Below are positions 1 through 9,649 of a DNA stretch of 64,000 nucleotides, piece by piece; the first letter of the stretch is position 1, and every line of letters begins with the position of its first letter. Source of the stretch: Palsa-1033 sp963735455. GTDB taxonomy: Bacteria > Chloroflexota > Limnocylindria > Limnocylindrales > CSP1-4. Location of the stretch: positions 1,364,001 through 1,428,000 of the forward strand of contig CAVTKZ010000002.1 in NCBI GenBank assembly GCA_963735455.1, written 5' to 3'. Made by a program: the position numbers and the translations under genes. Below the pieces are notes generated by a model. It saw nothing but the letters and a program-made list of their open reading frames with translations, ran no database searches and was not told where the DNA came from.

Positions 1-1537
1 CGGCAACGGCTGGATTGTCCTCACCGAACTCGCAGTTGTGCGGGCTGCGTTTCCTTGACACCGTTGCAGTCGGCGGTCGAGGTCGCGTAGAAGATCCCCG
101 GGCCGTCGGCCGGATCGGCATAGTCGTAGATCCAGCCGATGAAGAACATCGGATAGACGCCGTTCGCCTCGTCGGTCAGGTAGCCACCGTGCCACGGCTT
201 GTGGTTCGGGGTGACCGACGAAGCCGGCCGCCTCGAGCATCGGCTTGATCGCCTCGTACTCGCTCTTCGGGTCGAGCATGTACGGCCGTGAGACGCTGTC
301 CGGGTACCAGAACGTGACCGCGCAGGGCGGCGGGCAGCTCGACGATTGGAGCATCGTCTTGGCCGCTGCCGCGTCGAACGTGCCGACGCCGGTGTTCGGC
401 TCATAGGCCGGCATGTTGTTGATCAGGTCGGAGTCGGCAACGGTGCCGGCTCCGTTCGGGAAGAAGGCGTTGACCAGGGCCTTCTTGTCGATCGCCAGGG
501 CAACGGCCTCGCGGACCTTGATGTCGTTGAACGGCTTCTGGGTCTGGTTGAAGGCGAGCTTGCCGATGTCGAGCGGCGGCCGGGTGATCAGCTGCAGGCT
601 GCGTGTCGGCCGAGATCTGCTTGAGCTGCGTCGCGTCGACGAAGTCGATCGTGTCGACCGTGCCCGACTTGAGCGCCGTCAGCCGGTTGGCCGAGTCGGC
701 GATCGGCTGGAAGATGATCTTGTCGAGGTGGGCCGCGTTGGCGGTATCCCAGTAGTTCGGGTTCTTGACGATCGTGTAGTGGTCACCAGGCACGAAGTCG
801 CTCGAACATGAACGGACCGGTGCCCGTCGGGGCCTTCTGCCAGTAGTCGTTCGTCGGGTCCTTCGAGCCGAGGTCGGCGTGATGGGCCTGGAGCGCCGTC
901 GGGCTCTGCATGGCGAACGGGATGAGCGTCATCGCCGTGAGGAAGTCGGCCTTCGGCTTGGTCAGGGTCATCGAGAAGGTCGCGTCGTCGACCTTGGTGA
1001 CGGTCTTGATCAGCGAGTTGTCGCCGTAGCCGCCGAAGACGGTGACGTCGTAGTAGTCGTCGCCCTGGAGGGCGGCCGGCAGGTTCTTCCAGCGGTTCAC
1101 GTTGTAGACCGCGGCATCGGCGTTGAACGGCGGTGCCGTCCGAGAAGTTGACGCCGGTCTGCAGGTGGAACGTGTAGGTCAGGCCGTCAGCGCTGGTGTC
1201 CCAGCTCTTGGCCAGGTCCGGCTGGAGGTCGGACGCTGAGCCCGGCTTGAGCTTGATCAGGGTCTCGTAGATCTGCTGGGCGATCCGGAACGACTCGCCG
1301 TCCTGGATCAGGATCGCGTCGAGCGTCGACGGATCAGATGCGGACCCGAAGATCCAGGTGCCGCCGTTGACTGGAGTCGGGCCCGACGGGACCGGCGAGG
1401 TCGACGCCGGGGCGCCGCTCGTGACCGGCGCCGTGCTGGCGTGGCGCGGCCGACGGCGCGGGCGTTGTCGAGCCACTGCACGCAGCAAAGGCAATCGCCC
1501 CTGCTGCGACCAGGGCGCCGATTCGTAGACGCAACAT
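1..1537 (-). pseudogene. Peptide ABC transporter substrate-binding lipoprotein (SBP family 5), partial, multiply frameshifted
   Basis: This is an extracytoplasmic solute receptor for a Dpp/Opp-type importer. The ATG at 1537 begins a lipoprotein signal peptide with lipobox FAAC and Cys20. Family-5 segments follow, for example GGTWIFGSASDPSTLD and the later FIGWIYDYADPADG. The reading frame has to be changed about six times (near 1440, 1130, 807, 603, 225 and 35) to follow the homologous protein. In the last frame the stop at 21 is also artefactual, and the gene runs off the window start. It is the last gene of the dpp operon; its ATG overlaps the restored stop of dppF (TGATG). Either it is a decayed gene or, more likely, this edge is low-accuracy sequence, because neighbouring dppF and dppD also carry single indels. 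Family assignment is firm; integrity is unknown. Confidence 0.75.
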
Positions 1538-2812
1538 CAGACTGTCTCTCCTCCTCTATCGACGTCAGGTCCTCCTCGCTCGGTGGCCCTGTCACGGCCC
1601 TCGGGCGGTGGCCCAATCGACCCGCGAATGATACTCAGACGGCTGCCGGCGCGTCGGTCTCCGGATTGGGGCGCGACCGGCGGTGGGCTGGGCGGCCGCG
1701 GCAGGCACCAGGTCGGCCAGGCTCGCTGCGCGTCCCGACCGACGGTCAGGGCGGCCGGTGGGATGAGCTCGGCGACCATCGCGTCGTCGATCTGCTCGGC
1801 GTGGTGGCAGGCGACCTGGTGGCCCGGTCCGAACTCGCGGAACGACGGGCTCCTCGGTCACGCAGTTCTCCGGGTTGTCGAGGCGCTTGCGCAGCCAGCA
1901 GCGGGTGTGGAAACGGCAGCCGCTCGGTGGGTTGGCCGGGGAGGGCACGTCGCCTTCGAGGAAGATCCGCTTCTTGCGGACCCGGGGATCGGGGCTGGGC
2001 ACGGCCGACAGGAGGGCGATCGTGTACGGGTGGCGGGGATGGGCGTAGATCTCGTCGACGCCGGCCAGCTCGGCCATCTGGCCCAGGTACATCACCCCGA
2101 CCCGGTCGCTGACGTACTGGACGACGGACAGGTTGTGGGCGACGAACAGGTAGGTCAGGCCCATCTCCCGGCGCAGGTCGAGGAGCAGGTTGAGGATCTG
2201 GCTCTGGATCGACACGTCGAGGGCCGAGACGGCCTCGTCGCAGACGATGAACTCGGGATTGAGGACCAGGGCCCGGGCAATCCCGATCCGCTGGCGCTGG
2301 CCACCGCTGAACTCGTGGGGATAGCGGCGGGTGTAGTCGCGGCGCAGGCCAACCGTCTCGAGGGCGTCCTCGACCCGCTTGATCCGCTCCTTCTTGTTGC
2401 TCACGCCCTGGGCCAGCAGGCCTTCGCCGATGATGTCGCTGACCGGCATCCGCGGGTTCAGTGAGCCGTACGGGTCCTGGAAGATGATCTGCATCTTGGT
2501 CCGCGTCTTGCGCAAGGCGCTGCTGCTCAGCTTGGTCAGGTCCTGGCCGTCGAGGAAGATCCGGCCGGCCGTCGGCTTCTCGAGCAGGAGGACCGTCCGG
2601 CCGAGGGTGGTCTTGCCGCAGCCCGACTCGCCGACCAGCCCCAGGACCTCGCCCTTCTGGATGTCGAAGGTCACTCCATCGACGGCCCGCACATCGCCGA
2701 CCTTGTGGCGCAGGATCCCGCCGAAGATCGGGAAATACTTCTGGACCCCTTCGATCCGGACGAGGGGCCTGGCCCCGGCCCCCGGGTCGACCGTGGCCGG
2801 CTGATCGGCCAC
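1537..2812 (-). CDS. dppF: Oligopeptide/dipeptide ABC transporter ATPase (DppF/OppF type), frameshifted near the 3' end
   Basis: This is a cytoplasmic ATPase subunit of the peptide importer. It shows Walker A GESGCGKT, signature FSGGQRQR, Walker B plus D-loop CDEAVSALD, and the C-terminal oligopeptide/Zn-like domain (PSGCRFHTRCWLRK). The start is a GTG at 2812, 13 bases after the dppD stop. At about 1842 an extra base moves the frame: read as given, translation runs in a wrong frame to 1592, whereas removing one C restores the family ending REFGPGHQVACHHAEQ and continues to a stop at 1537. The roughly 85 residues after that ending are proline/arginine rich and unlike the family, so the true end is uncertain. 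Confidence 0.88.
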
Positions 2813-2825
2813 CGAGCTTCGAGGG

Positions 2826-3876
2826 TCATGAGCCGCTGCCGGCTGCGTTGGCCGCCGGCACGGGCGCGCCGGCCGGCCGGTTCGACAGCCCGTGCAGGAA
2901 GCAGCGGACGCGGCGATCGGGGCCGATCGCTCGAGCGGCAGGCTCGCTGCCCTTGCACGGCTCGAAGCTGTACGGGCAGCGCGGCTCGAACCGGCAGCCC
3001 TTCGGCAGCCGGAACGGGTTGGGAACCGTGCCCTTGATCACGTTCAGGCGCTGGCCGCGGGCGACGCGCGACGGGATCGAGGTCAGCAGTCCCTCGGTGT
3101 ACGGGTGCTGTGGGTTGGAGGAGGGTGTCCTCGACGGCGCCCGATTCGACGATCTTGCCGGCGTACATCACCGCCACCCGTTCGACCGTCTCGGCAATCA
3201 CGGCCAGGTCGTGGGTGATCAGCAGCATCGCCGCCCCGCTCTCGGCCTGGATCCGCTTCATCAGCTCGAGGATCTGGGCCTGGATCGTCACGTCCAGGGC
3301 GGTCGTCGGCTCGTCGGCGATGATCAGCTTGGGGTCGCAGGCGAGGGCCATCGCGATGACCACCCGCTGGCGCATGCCGCCCGACATCTCGTGGGGGTAC
3401 TGCTTGACCCGCCGCTCGGGCGATGGGATGCCGACCAGCTTGAGCATCTCGATGGCCCGATCCCAGGCGTCCTTCTTCGACGCGTGGCGATGGAGGCGGA
3501 CCGATTCCGCGATCTGCTCGCCGACGGTGAAGACCGGATTGAGCGAGGTCATCGGCTCCTGGAAGATCATCGTGATCTCGTTGCCGCGGATGTCCTCCAT
3601 GTCGCCGTTCGACAGCTTGAGCAGGTCGCGGCCCTCGAACCAGACCTCGCCGCCGACGATCTCGCCGGGGCGCTCGATCAGGCGCATGATCGACAGCGAG
3701 GTCACGCTCTTGCCGCTGCCCGATTCGCCGACCAGCCCGAGGGTCTCGCCGCGGCGCAGGCTGAAGTCGACCCCGTCGACCGCCGGCACGGTCCCGTCCA
3801 TCACCTTGAAGTAGGTCTTCAGGCCTCGGACTTCGAGCAGGACGTCGTCAGGCGGCGGGACTCCGGCCGCGGTCAC
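2826..3876 (-). CDS. dppD: Oligopeptide/dipeptide ABC transporter ATPase (DppD/OppD type), one frameshift
   Basis: This is the second ATPase subunit of the peptide importer. Walker A GESGSGKS lies at about residues 50-57, followed by Q-loop FQEPMTSLNP, signature MSGGMRQR and Walker B LIIADEPTTALD. I place the start at the GTG at 3876, which overlaps the dppC stop as GTGA; an upstream ATG would lie inside dppC. Near 3108 a single-base change breaks the frame just before the C-terminal domain. The correct continuation, with the Cys-rich block CRFEPRCPYSFEPC, is in another frame and ends at 2826. It is co-transcribed with dppB, dppC and dppF. Confidence 0.88.
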
Positions 3877-4826
3877 AGCCGCGACCGAGGATCGAGCGCG
3901 TCGCGCAGGCCGTCGCCGATGAAGTTGATCGCCAGCACGGTCAGGGCGATCGCCATGCCCGGGAAGAATGCCCACCACCAGTTGCCCTGGCTGAGCACGG
4001 TCTGGGCGTTCGACAGGGCGTTGCCCCAGCTGGTCTGGTCCTCGGACAGGCCGAAGCCGAGGTAGCTCACGAACGCCTCGAGGACGATGTTCGAGGCCAT
4101 GATCAGGGTCATCGCCACGATCACCGGGCCCAGGGCACTGGGCAGGATGTGGCGGAACGTGATCCGGATGTCGCTCACCCCGACGGCCCGGGCGGCCTCG
4201 ACGAAATCGGCTTCACGCAGGCTCAGGAACATCGCCCGGACGAGCCGCGAGATGAGCGGCCAGGACAGGAGGCCAAAGATCAGGATCAGGGGGATCAGCT
4301 GGCCCTGGCCGAAGAAGCGCGAGGCGACCAGGATCACGAACAGGAACGGGATGGCGAAGAAGACGTCGACGATGCGCATCAGCACGTTGTCGACCAACCC
4401 GCCGACATAGCCCGCGACCGCCCCGACGAGCACCCCGACGATTCCGGCGATCAGCATCGAGCTGAGACCGATCGTGACCGAGATCCGGGCCCCGTTGACG
4501 ACCATCGACAGGACATCCCGGCCGACGTTGTCGGTGCCCATCAAGTGGGCCAGCGACGGCGCATCGCCGCCCGGGTGCTTGGCATTCGGGATGAGCAGCG
4601 GATTGTAGGGATCGAGGATCGGGCCCAGGATCGAGATCGCGATCATGAACCCGAAGATGATCAAGCCGACCATCGCCAGCCGATGGAGCTTGAACCGGCG
4701 CCAGGCGAGCTGCCACTGGCTCAGCGACTCGAGGGCGACCTCGACATCCTCGGCGTCGGGGCGCGCGCCGCCGCCGGGTCCCCCGAGCTCGAGGGCCGTG
4801 GGCGACTGCATGTCCGGTAAGGCCAT
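3873..4826 (-). CDS. dppC: Peptide ABC transporter permease (DppC/OppC type)
   Basis: A 317-residue inner-membrane permease. The cytoplasmic N-terminus precedes a first membrane span near residues 50-70 (MVGLIIFGFMIAISILG). It has the OppC N-terminal pattern WRRFKLHRLAM, a large periplasmic loop with MGTDNVGRDVLS, then five more spans. The EAA loop contacting the ATPases is EAARAVGVSDIRITFRHILP, and the protein ends with the family-typical DGLRDALDPRSRL. It sits 8 bases after dppB and overlaps the dppD start by 4 bases, so translational coupling is likely. Confidence 0.93.
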   Translation of the reverse strand: MALPDMQSPTALELGGPGGGARPDAEDVEVALESLSQWQLAWRRFKLHRLAMVGLIIFGFMIAISILGPILDPYNPLLIPNAKHPGGDAPSLAHLMGTDNVGRDVLSMVVNGARISVTIGLSSMLIAGIVGVLVGAVAGYVGGLVDNVLMRIVDVFFAIPFLFVILVASRFFGQGQLIPLILIFGLLSWPLISRLVRAMFLSLREADFVEAARAVGVSDIRITFRHILPSALGPVIVAMTLIMASNIVLEAFVSYLGFGLSEDQTSWGNALSNAQTVLSQGNWWWAFFPGMAIALTVLAINFIGDGLRDALDPRSRL

Positions 4827-4834
4827 CGGGCTGC

Positions 4835-5941
4835 TCAGTCGTACTTGATGCGCGGATCGACCAGGACGTACAGCACGTCGGCCACCAGGTTCATGAACAC
4901 GATGAACAGCGAGCCGATCAGCAGGATGCCCATCAGCAGGAAGTAGTCCCGGGTATTGACCCCGTCATAGAACAGGAGGCCCATGCCCGGCCAGCTGAAC
5001 ACCGTCTCGGTCGCAATCGCGCCGCCGAACAGGAAAGCGATCTCCAGGGCGATGTTGGTCACGATCGGCAGGAGGGCGTTCCGGAAGGCATGCCGGAAGA
5101 TCACGGTCCGGCCCGGGAGGCCCTTGGCCCGCGCCGTCCGGACGTAGTCCTGGCTGAGCGACTCGAGCATCGCCGAGCGCACGAACCGGCTGTCGCCGGC
5201 CACGCTCACCGCGATCAAGGTCGCAACTGGCAGGATCAGGTGGGTGCCGATGTCGTAGAGCTGGGGCCACGGGTTGGCGAAGAAGGCGTGCCAGTAGGCG
5301 CCCGTTGCGAACGGGGCCGGCGACGTCCGCACGTTGATGATCCCCTGGGCCGGGAACCAGCGCAGCTCCACCCCAAAGGTGAAGATCAGGATCAGGCCGA
5401 GCCAGAACGTGGGCAGCGAATAGAAGACGTAGCTCAGGACCGTGATCACCTGGTCGATCAGGCTGTAGCGCTTGACCGCGGCCAGGACGCCGGCGAGGGT
5501 CGCGATCACGACCCACAGGATCCAGGCGGTGCCCATCAGGACCGCCGTGGCCGGGATCCGCTGGGTGATCATGTCGAGGACCGACTGGCCGGACGTGATC
5601 GAGAAGCCGAAGTCGCCGTGGATCACGCCGTTGGTCCCGCCGCCGAGGAATGCCGGCAGGAAGTTGGGCAGGCCCTGGGACGACAGGAAGCCGCCGCCCG
5701 TGCAGTTGTAGAAGCCCAGCCAGCCCAGGTACTCCTGGACGGTCTGGATGATGTCGGGGTTGCGGACCAGGCACCAGCGGGCCAGCCAGGCGTCGACCTG
5801 TTCGGGCGTGATGTGGGGGTTCTGCTGGAACTGGGCCTGAGGTCCGCCGGGAGCCTGCTGCATCAGCAGGAAGCTGACAACCGTGATCAGCCAGATGACC
5901 GGCAGCGCCTGGATGACCCGTCGAATGATGAACTTGGTCAT
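4835..5941 (-). CDS. dppB: Peptide ABC transporter permease (DppB/OppB type)
   Basis: A 368-residue inner-membrane permease that pairs with DppC. The N-terminus MTKFIIRRVIQALPVIW and first span are typical. The EAA loop reads ARAKGLPGRTVIFRHAFRNA, and the C-terminus DPRIKYD is the usual DppB ending. The region between spans 1 and 2 (about residues 35-115) is longer than in enterobacterial DppB and contains a Cys/Gly-rich stretch. The ATG at 5941 lies 141 bases downstream of the upstream terminator, so this gene starts either its own transcript or the read-through part of the operon. I see no clear promoter in that spacer. Confidence 0.93.
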   Translation of the reverse strand: MTKFIIRRVIQALPVIWLITVVSFLLMQQAPGGPQAQFQQNPHITPEQVDAWLARWCLVRNPDIIQTVQEYLGWLGFYNCTGGGFLSSQGLPNFLPAFLGGGTNGVIHGDFGFSITSGQSVLDMITQRIPATAVLMGTAWILWVVIATLAGVLAAVKRYSLIDQVITVLSYVFYSLPTFWLGLILIFTFGVELRWFPAQGIINVRTSPAPFATGAYWHAFFANPWPQLYDIGTHLILPVATLIAVSVAGDSRFVRSAMLESLSQDYVRTARAKGLPGRTVIFRHAFRNALLPIVTNIALEIAFLFGGAIATETVFSWPGMGLLFYDGVNTRDYFLLMGILLIGSLFIVFMNLVADVLYVLVDPRIKYD

Positions 5942-6071
5942 GTAGCTATTCTGCCGAACCTACGCCGGGCCGAGCGCCCCGCCGCGTGTACACGATCGTG
6001 AGTCACCTCGATCGGAACTCGCTGGGGACTGGCGGCGGGCCGGCCTGCCGGCCCGGGCCAATCCGGAAAGG

Positions 6072-6112
6072 GATGAAAGAAAAGGAGCGCCGCCGTTGCG
6101 GGCGGCGCTCCT
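6072..6112 (-). terminator. Intrinsic terminator (attenuator) between the substrate-binding protein and dppB
   Basis: A perfect 12-bp stem (6083-6094 with 6101-6112, AGGAGCGCCGCC and its complement) with a 6-base loop. On the minus strand it is followed by a T-rich stretch (TTTTCTTTC). It lies 10 bases after the stop of the substrate-binding protein gene. This position fits partial termination that makes the binding protein more abundant than the membrane components. Confidence 0.85.
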
Positions 6113-6121
6113 CGTCAAACC

Positions 6122-7969
6122 CTATGGCTTGGCGAACCAGTCCTCAACGTTCCAGAGGGGTCCGGTTGCGCTCGGGTTGTACATCGGCCAACCACCAAGG
6201 TGGGCACCGATCCCGGTCGTCTCTGCTCGGTAGTAGATCGGGATCTCGAAGTGTCCATTGACGTCGGCATCCTGGACGGCTGCCGCGTCGGCTGCCTGGG
6301 CTGCCGGGTCGACGTCGGTCTTCAGCTTGGCCAGCGCGGCGTCCATCGCCGGGTCGGCGAAGTTCGTCGTGTTCTGGCCCGAGTGGTCACCAAGCTGGGG
6401 CCACTGGCTGGAGTCATCGCCGTAGAAGTAGTCGTTGTACGGGCTGCCCGTCAACAGGAAGGCGAAGTCGGCGATGTCGTACGTGCCGCGATAGATGTTG
6501 CAGTTCGTCGTCGGCGTCGAGGACGTCCAGTCCTTGAACAGGTCGGCCGTCTCGGTGTCATGCGACTTGATGTGGATCGCGGTCAGCTGGCCTTCCAGCT
6601 TCTGCAGCTCGGTGAGGCGGGTTGGGTTGCCTGCTGTGGTGCACAGCGACAGGTTGACGTCCTTGCCGTTGAGCTGGCGATTGCCATCCGAGCCGACCGG
6701 CATGATCGGATCGAGCAGGGCGTTGGCCGCGGTCACGTCGAAGGCCGGGCAGGTCTCGGCCTTGTTGTACCAGAGGTTTGGCGGGGTCGGCGAGCAGGCC
6801 GGCAGGACGTTCGCGCCGGGGAAGATCGCCGCGATGATGTCCGGCTTGTTGACCGCCATGGCGATCGCCTTGCGGACATCCGGCATCCACAGCCCGTTGC
6901 CGCGGGTCTTGTTCGGGTCGTTGTACATGTCGAAATGCTCGTACTGCCACGCCGGCTGGAGCTCAGCAGCCCCGACCGACGGGTCGACGCCCTGGAGCGT
7001 CGCGTAATCGGCCTGGGTCAGGTCGAGGGCAAGGTCGAGGGCGCCGCTCTTGAAGGCGGCGATCATCCCGTCCTTGTCGGTGAACAGCTGGAACTTGAGG
7101 TTCGCGAGGTACGGCGCGTGAGCCGTGCCGCCGACTGCCAGGTCGACGCCGCCGTGCCAGTTCGGATTCGGCGCGTAGTCGATCTCGGTCGGCGAGGCAT
7201 TGGTGATCATGAACGGGCCGTTGGACGGCACGCTGGCCACGGCCGAGGAGAGCGGCATCGACTTGGCCGCGTCGACGACCTTGATCGTGCTCAGCCACTT
7301 GCCCTGGTCGAACACGCTGGTGAGCAGGTTCAGCCAGCCCGGGAAGAGCTCCTTGAAGTGGAGCGTAGCCGACAGGCCATCGGACGAGACGTCGATGCTG
7401 CTGACTTCCTGGAACGGCGAGCACTGGATGCAGCCCGACTGGGCCGGGTCGTTGGCGAACTGCCAGGTGGCCTTCCAGTCATTCATCGTCAGCGGGGTGC
7501 CATCCGACCACTGGAGGCCGGCGCGCAGCTTGACCGCGACCGTGAAGGTCTTGTCGGTGATCACGACGCCGCCGTTCTCGATGGTCGGGATCGACTCGGC
7601 GAGATCGGGGATGTACTTGCCGTCCGAGGTGATCGTCAGGAGCCCGCGGAAGGCCGGCGAATACGCTTCGACCGAGACGACCGAGCTCGTGTAGAAGTAG
7701 TTGAGATTGTCGAGGTTGGGGCCTTCCCAGTCACCGAAGACGATGGTCCCACCTGGGGTGGCACCCGCCGGGGGCTGGTAGTTCGTGCCGAAGAGGGCCT
7801 GGTCGATTGCCGACGGCGCCGAGGCGCTGGGGCCGGTACTGGCCGGGGCCGTGCTCGCCGGCGGGGTGGACGCCGCGGGCACCGATGGGGCCGTGGTTGC
7901 AGTGGTTCCACCACATGCGGCAAACACGATCGCCGAGACGGCGAGCAGGCTGCCTAGACGTTTCCGCAT
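6122..7969 (-). CDS. Peptide ABC transporter substrate-binding lipoprotein (SBP family 5)
   Basis: A 615-residue receptor for the adjacent DppBCDF transporter, intact in sequence. The signal peptide (residues 1-18) ends at lipobox FAAC with Cys19, followed by an Ala/Pro/Ser/Thr linker to about residue 60. Family-5 features include YSPAFRGLLTI, LRAGLQWSDGTPLT and DVRKAIAMAVNKPDI. The start ATG has a good ribosome site (GGAGGAGA). It is the first gene of the operon, read from the promoter at 8120-8148. The ligand is unknown: family 5 binds peptides, nickel chelates, glycosides or opines. It is a paralogue of the damaged protein at 1-1537. Confidence 0.93.
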   Translation of the reverse strand: MRKRLGSLLAVSAIVFAACGGTTATTAPSVPAASTPPASTAPASTGPSASAPSAIDQALFGTNYQPPAGATPGGTIVFGDWEGPNLDNLNYFYTSSVVSVEAYSPAFRGLLTITSDGKYIPDLAESIPTIENGGVVITDKTFTVAVKLRAGLQWSDGTPLTMNDWKATWQFANDPAQSGCIQCSPFQEVSSIDVSSDGLSATLHFKELFPGWLNLLTSVFDQGKWLSTIKVVDAAKSMPLSSAVASVPSNGPFMITNASPTEIDYAPNPNWHGGVDLAVGGTAHAPYLANLKFQLFTDKDGMIAAFKSGALDLALDLTQADYATLQGVDPSVGAAELQPAWQYEHFDMYNDPNKTRGNGLWMPDVRKAIAMAVNKPDIIAAIFPGANVLPACSPTPPNLWYNKAETCPAFDVTAANALLDPIMPVGSDGNRQLNGKDVNLSLCTTAGNPTRLTELQKLEGQLTAIHIKSHDTETADLFKDWTSSTPTTNCNIYRGTYDIADFAFLLTGSPYNDYFYGDDSSQWPQLGDHSGQNTTNFADPAMDAALAKLKTDVDPAAQAADAAAVQDADVNGHFEIPIYYRAETTGIGAHLGGWPMYNPSATGPLWNVEDWFAKP

Positions 7970-8119
7970 CTATTCTCCTCCAGCTGGCACAAGGCCAAGG
8001 GTCATCCGGACTCGGCGGGTGGCGTTCTCAGGTGAGCCACGGCCCCGGACAGCTACGTGCTTGCCCGCAACTCGTGGACAACACCATGCAAACGCGTCGC
8101 CAACAACGACGCCGCCGGT

Positions 8120-8148
8120 AATATGGGCGGGCTGGCGGCGACTGTCAA
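8120..8148 (-). promoter_or_regulatory. Sigma-70-like promoter of the peptide transporter operon
   Basis: On the minus strand there is a perfect -35 TTGACA (8148-8143), a 17-bp spacer and a -10 CATATT (8125-8120, 4 of 6). The -35 box begins 2 bases after the gcvPB stop. It lies about 150 bases upstream of the substrate-binding protein start. The spacing and position are good; no experimental support. Confidence 0.6.
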
Positions 8149-8149
8149 A

Positions 8150-9649
8150 TCAATCCGGACAGGGGGTCTCCAGTCCGGTCATCGCCCGCCAGCGCAGGTT
8201 TGGCTGGCGCGCGGCGGTCGCCTCGTCCAGGCGCCGGACGGGCGCCGAGTGGGGCGCCTCGTGGACCAGCTCGGGCGTCTCGGCCGCCTCGCCGGCGATC
8301 CTGATCAGGGCATCGGCAAAGGCGTCGAGGGTTTCGACCGATTCGGTCTCGGTCGGCTCGATCAGCATCCCCTCCTCCACGATCAACGGGAAATAGATCG
8401 TCGGGGGGTGGAAGCCGTAGTCGATCAGGCGCTTGGCGATGTCCAGGGTCCGGATCCCCGTGTGCCGCTTGATCGTCGCTGCCGAGGCGACGAACTCGTG
8501 CTTGCAGTAGCGCGCGTAGGGAATGTCATAGGTGCCCGTCAGGCGCTGCTTGAGGTAGTTGGCGGCCAGGACGGCATCCTGGCTGACCTCGGCCAGGCCC
8601 TCGGCCCCGTGAGCGCGGAGGTAGGCGTAGGCCCGCAGCAGGACGCCAGTGTTGCCGACGAAGCTGCGCAGCCGGCCGATGCTGGTTGGTCGCTCACCCG
8701 GCCGCTCGAGCCGGTAGCTCCCGTCGTCGGCGCGCAGGACCCGCGGCGCCGGCAGGTAGGGCACCAGCCGGGGCCCAACGCCGACCGGGCCGGCGCCCGG
8801 TCCCCCGCCGCCGTGGGGCGTGCTGAACGTCTTGTGGGTGTTGATGTGCATCACGTCGAAGCCGGCCTCGCCCGGCTTGAAGCGGCCCAGGATCGCGTTC
8901 AGGTTGGCGCCGTCCATGTAGGCCAGGGCGCCGGCCTCGTGGACGGCGTCGAGCAGCTCCCCGATCCGGCTCTCGAACAGGCCCAGGGTCGAGGGGTTGG
9001 TGATCATCACCGCCGCGGTCCGCGGCCCGAGGGCCGCCCGAAAGGCGTCGAGGTCGACGCCACCATCGGCCGCCGACGGGATGGTGATCGTGCGGAAGCC
9101 GGCCATCGAGGCCGTCGCCGGATTGGTCCCGTGCGACGAGTCCGGCACGAGGACCTCCAGCCGGTCGTGATCGCCGCGACTGCGGTGGTAGGCCCGGATC
9201 ATCAGGATCCCGGTCAGCTCGCCCTGCGCGCCGGCGGCGGGCTGGAGCGAGACGGCGGTCATCCCGCTGACCTCGGCCAGGATCTCCTCGAGCTCGAACA
9301 GGATCTGGAGCGTGCCCTGTGCGGTGGAGTCCGGGGCAAGCGGATGGAGGCTGGCGAAGCCGGGCAGCCGGGCGGCCCACTCGTTGACCTTGGGATTGAA
9401 CTTCATCGTGCACGAGCCAAGGGGGTAAAAGCCCGTGTCGATGGCGAAGTTGAGCTGGCTCAGGTTGACGTAATGACGGGCGACCTCGAGCTCATTGAGC
9501 TCGGGCAGGCCGGGCGGCCGGGCCCGGCGGGCTTCGGCGGGCAGCCGGTCCAGGACGCCCTTGGGCGGATGGGGGATCTTGCCGCCGCCCCGGCCGGGCC
9601 GGGACTTCTCGAAGACCGTCGACTGCAGGCGCGGGCCGGTCACGCCCAT
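8150..9649 (-). CDS. gcvPB: Glycine dehydrogenase (decarboxylating) subunit 2 (P-protein, C-terminal half)
   Basis: A 499-residue beta subunit of the two-subunit P-protein. With GcvPA it decarboxylates glycine and loads the aminomethyl group on lipoyl-GcvH. The PLP-binding motif NTHKTFSTPHGGGG places the Schiff-base lysine at about residue 273. The N-terminal blocks GFYPLGSCTMKFNPK and DSSHGTNPATA are also family typical. The ATG at 9649 overlaps the end of gcvPA by 10 bases; the longer open frame upstream is antisense-like noise within gcvPA. It is the last gene of the gcv operon. Confidence 0.95.
   Translation of the reverse strand: MGVTGPRLQSTVFEKSRPGRGGGKIPHPPKGVLDRLPAEARRARPPGLPELNELEVARHYVNLSQLNFAIDTGFYPLGSCTMKFNPKVNEWAARLPGFASLHPLAPDSTAQGTLQILFELEEILAEVSGMTAVSLQPAAGAQGELTGILMIRAYHRSRGDHDRLEVLVPDSSHGTNPATASMAGFRTITIPSAADGGVDLDAFRAALGPRTAAVMITNPSTLGLFESRIGELLDAVHEAGALAYMDGANLNAILGRFKPGEAGFDVMHINTHKTFSTPHGGGGPGAGPVGVGPRLVPYLPAPRVLRADDGSYRLERPGERPTSIGRLRSFVGNTGVLLRAYAYLRAHGAEGLAEVSQDAVLAANYLKQRLTGTYDIPYARYCKHEFVASAATIKRHTGIRTLDIAKRLIDYGFHPPTIYFPLIVEEGMLIEPTETESVETLDAFADALIRIAGEAAETPELVHEAPHSAPVRRLDEATAARQPNLRWRAMTGLETPCPD

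Noticed and set aside
2503..2518. GTCTTGCGCAAGG in dppF resembles the parS-like motif.
   Set aside because: It is one base short in the left arm and lacks the GACA end; it encodes a normal dppF segment.
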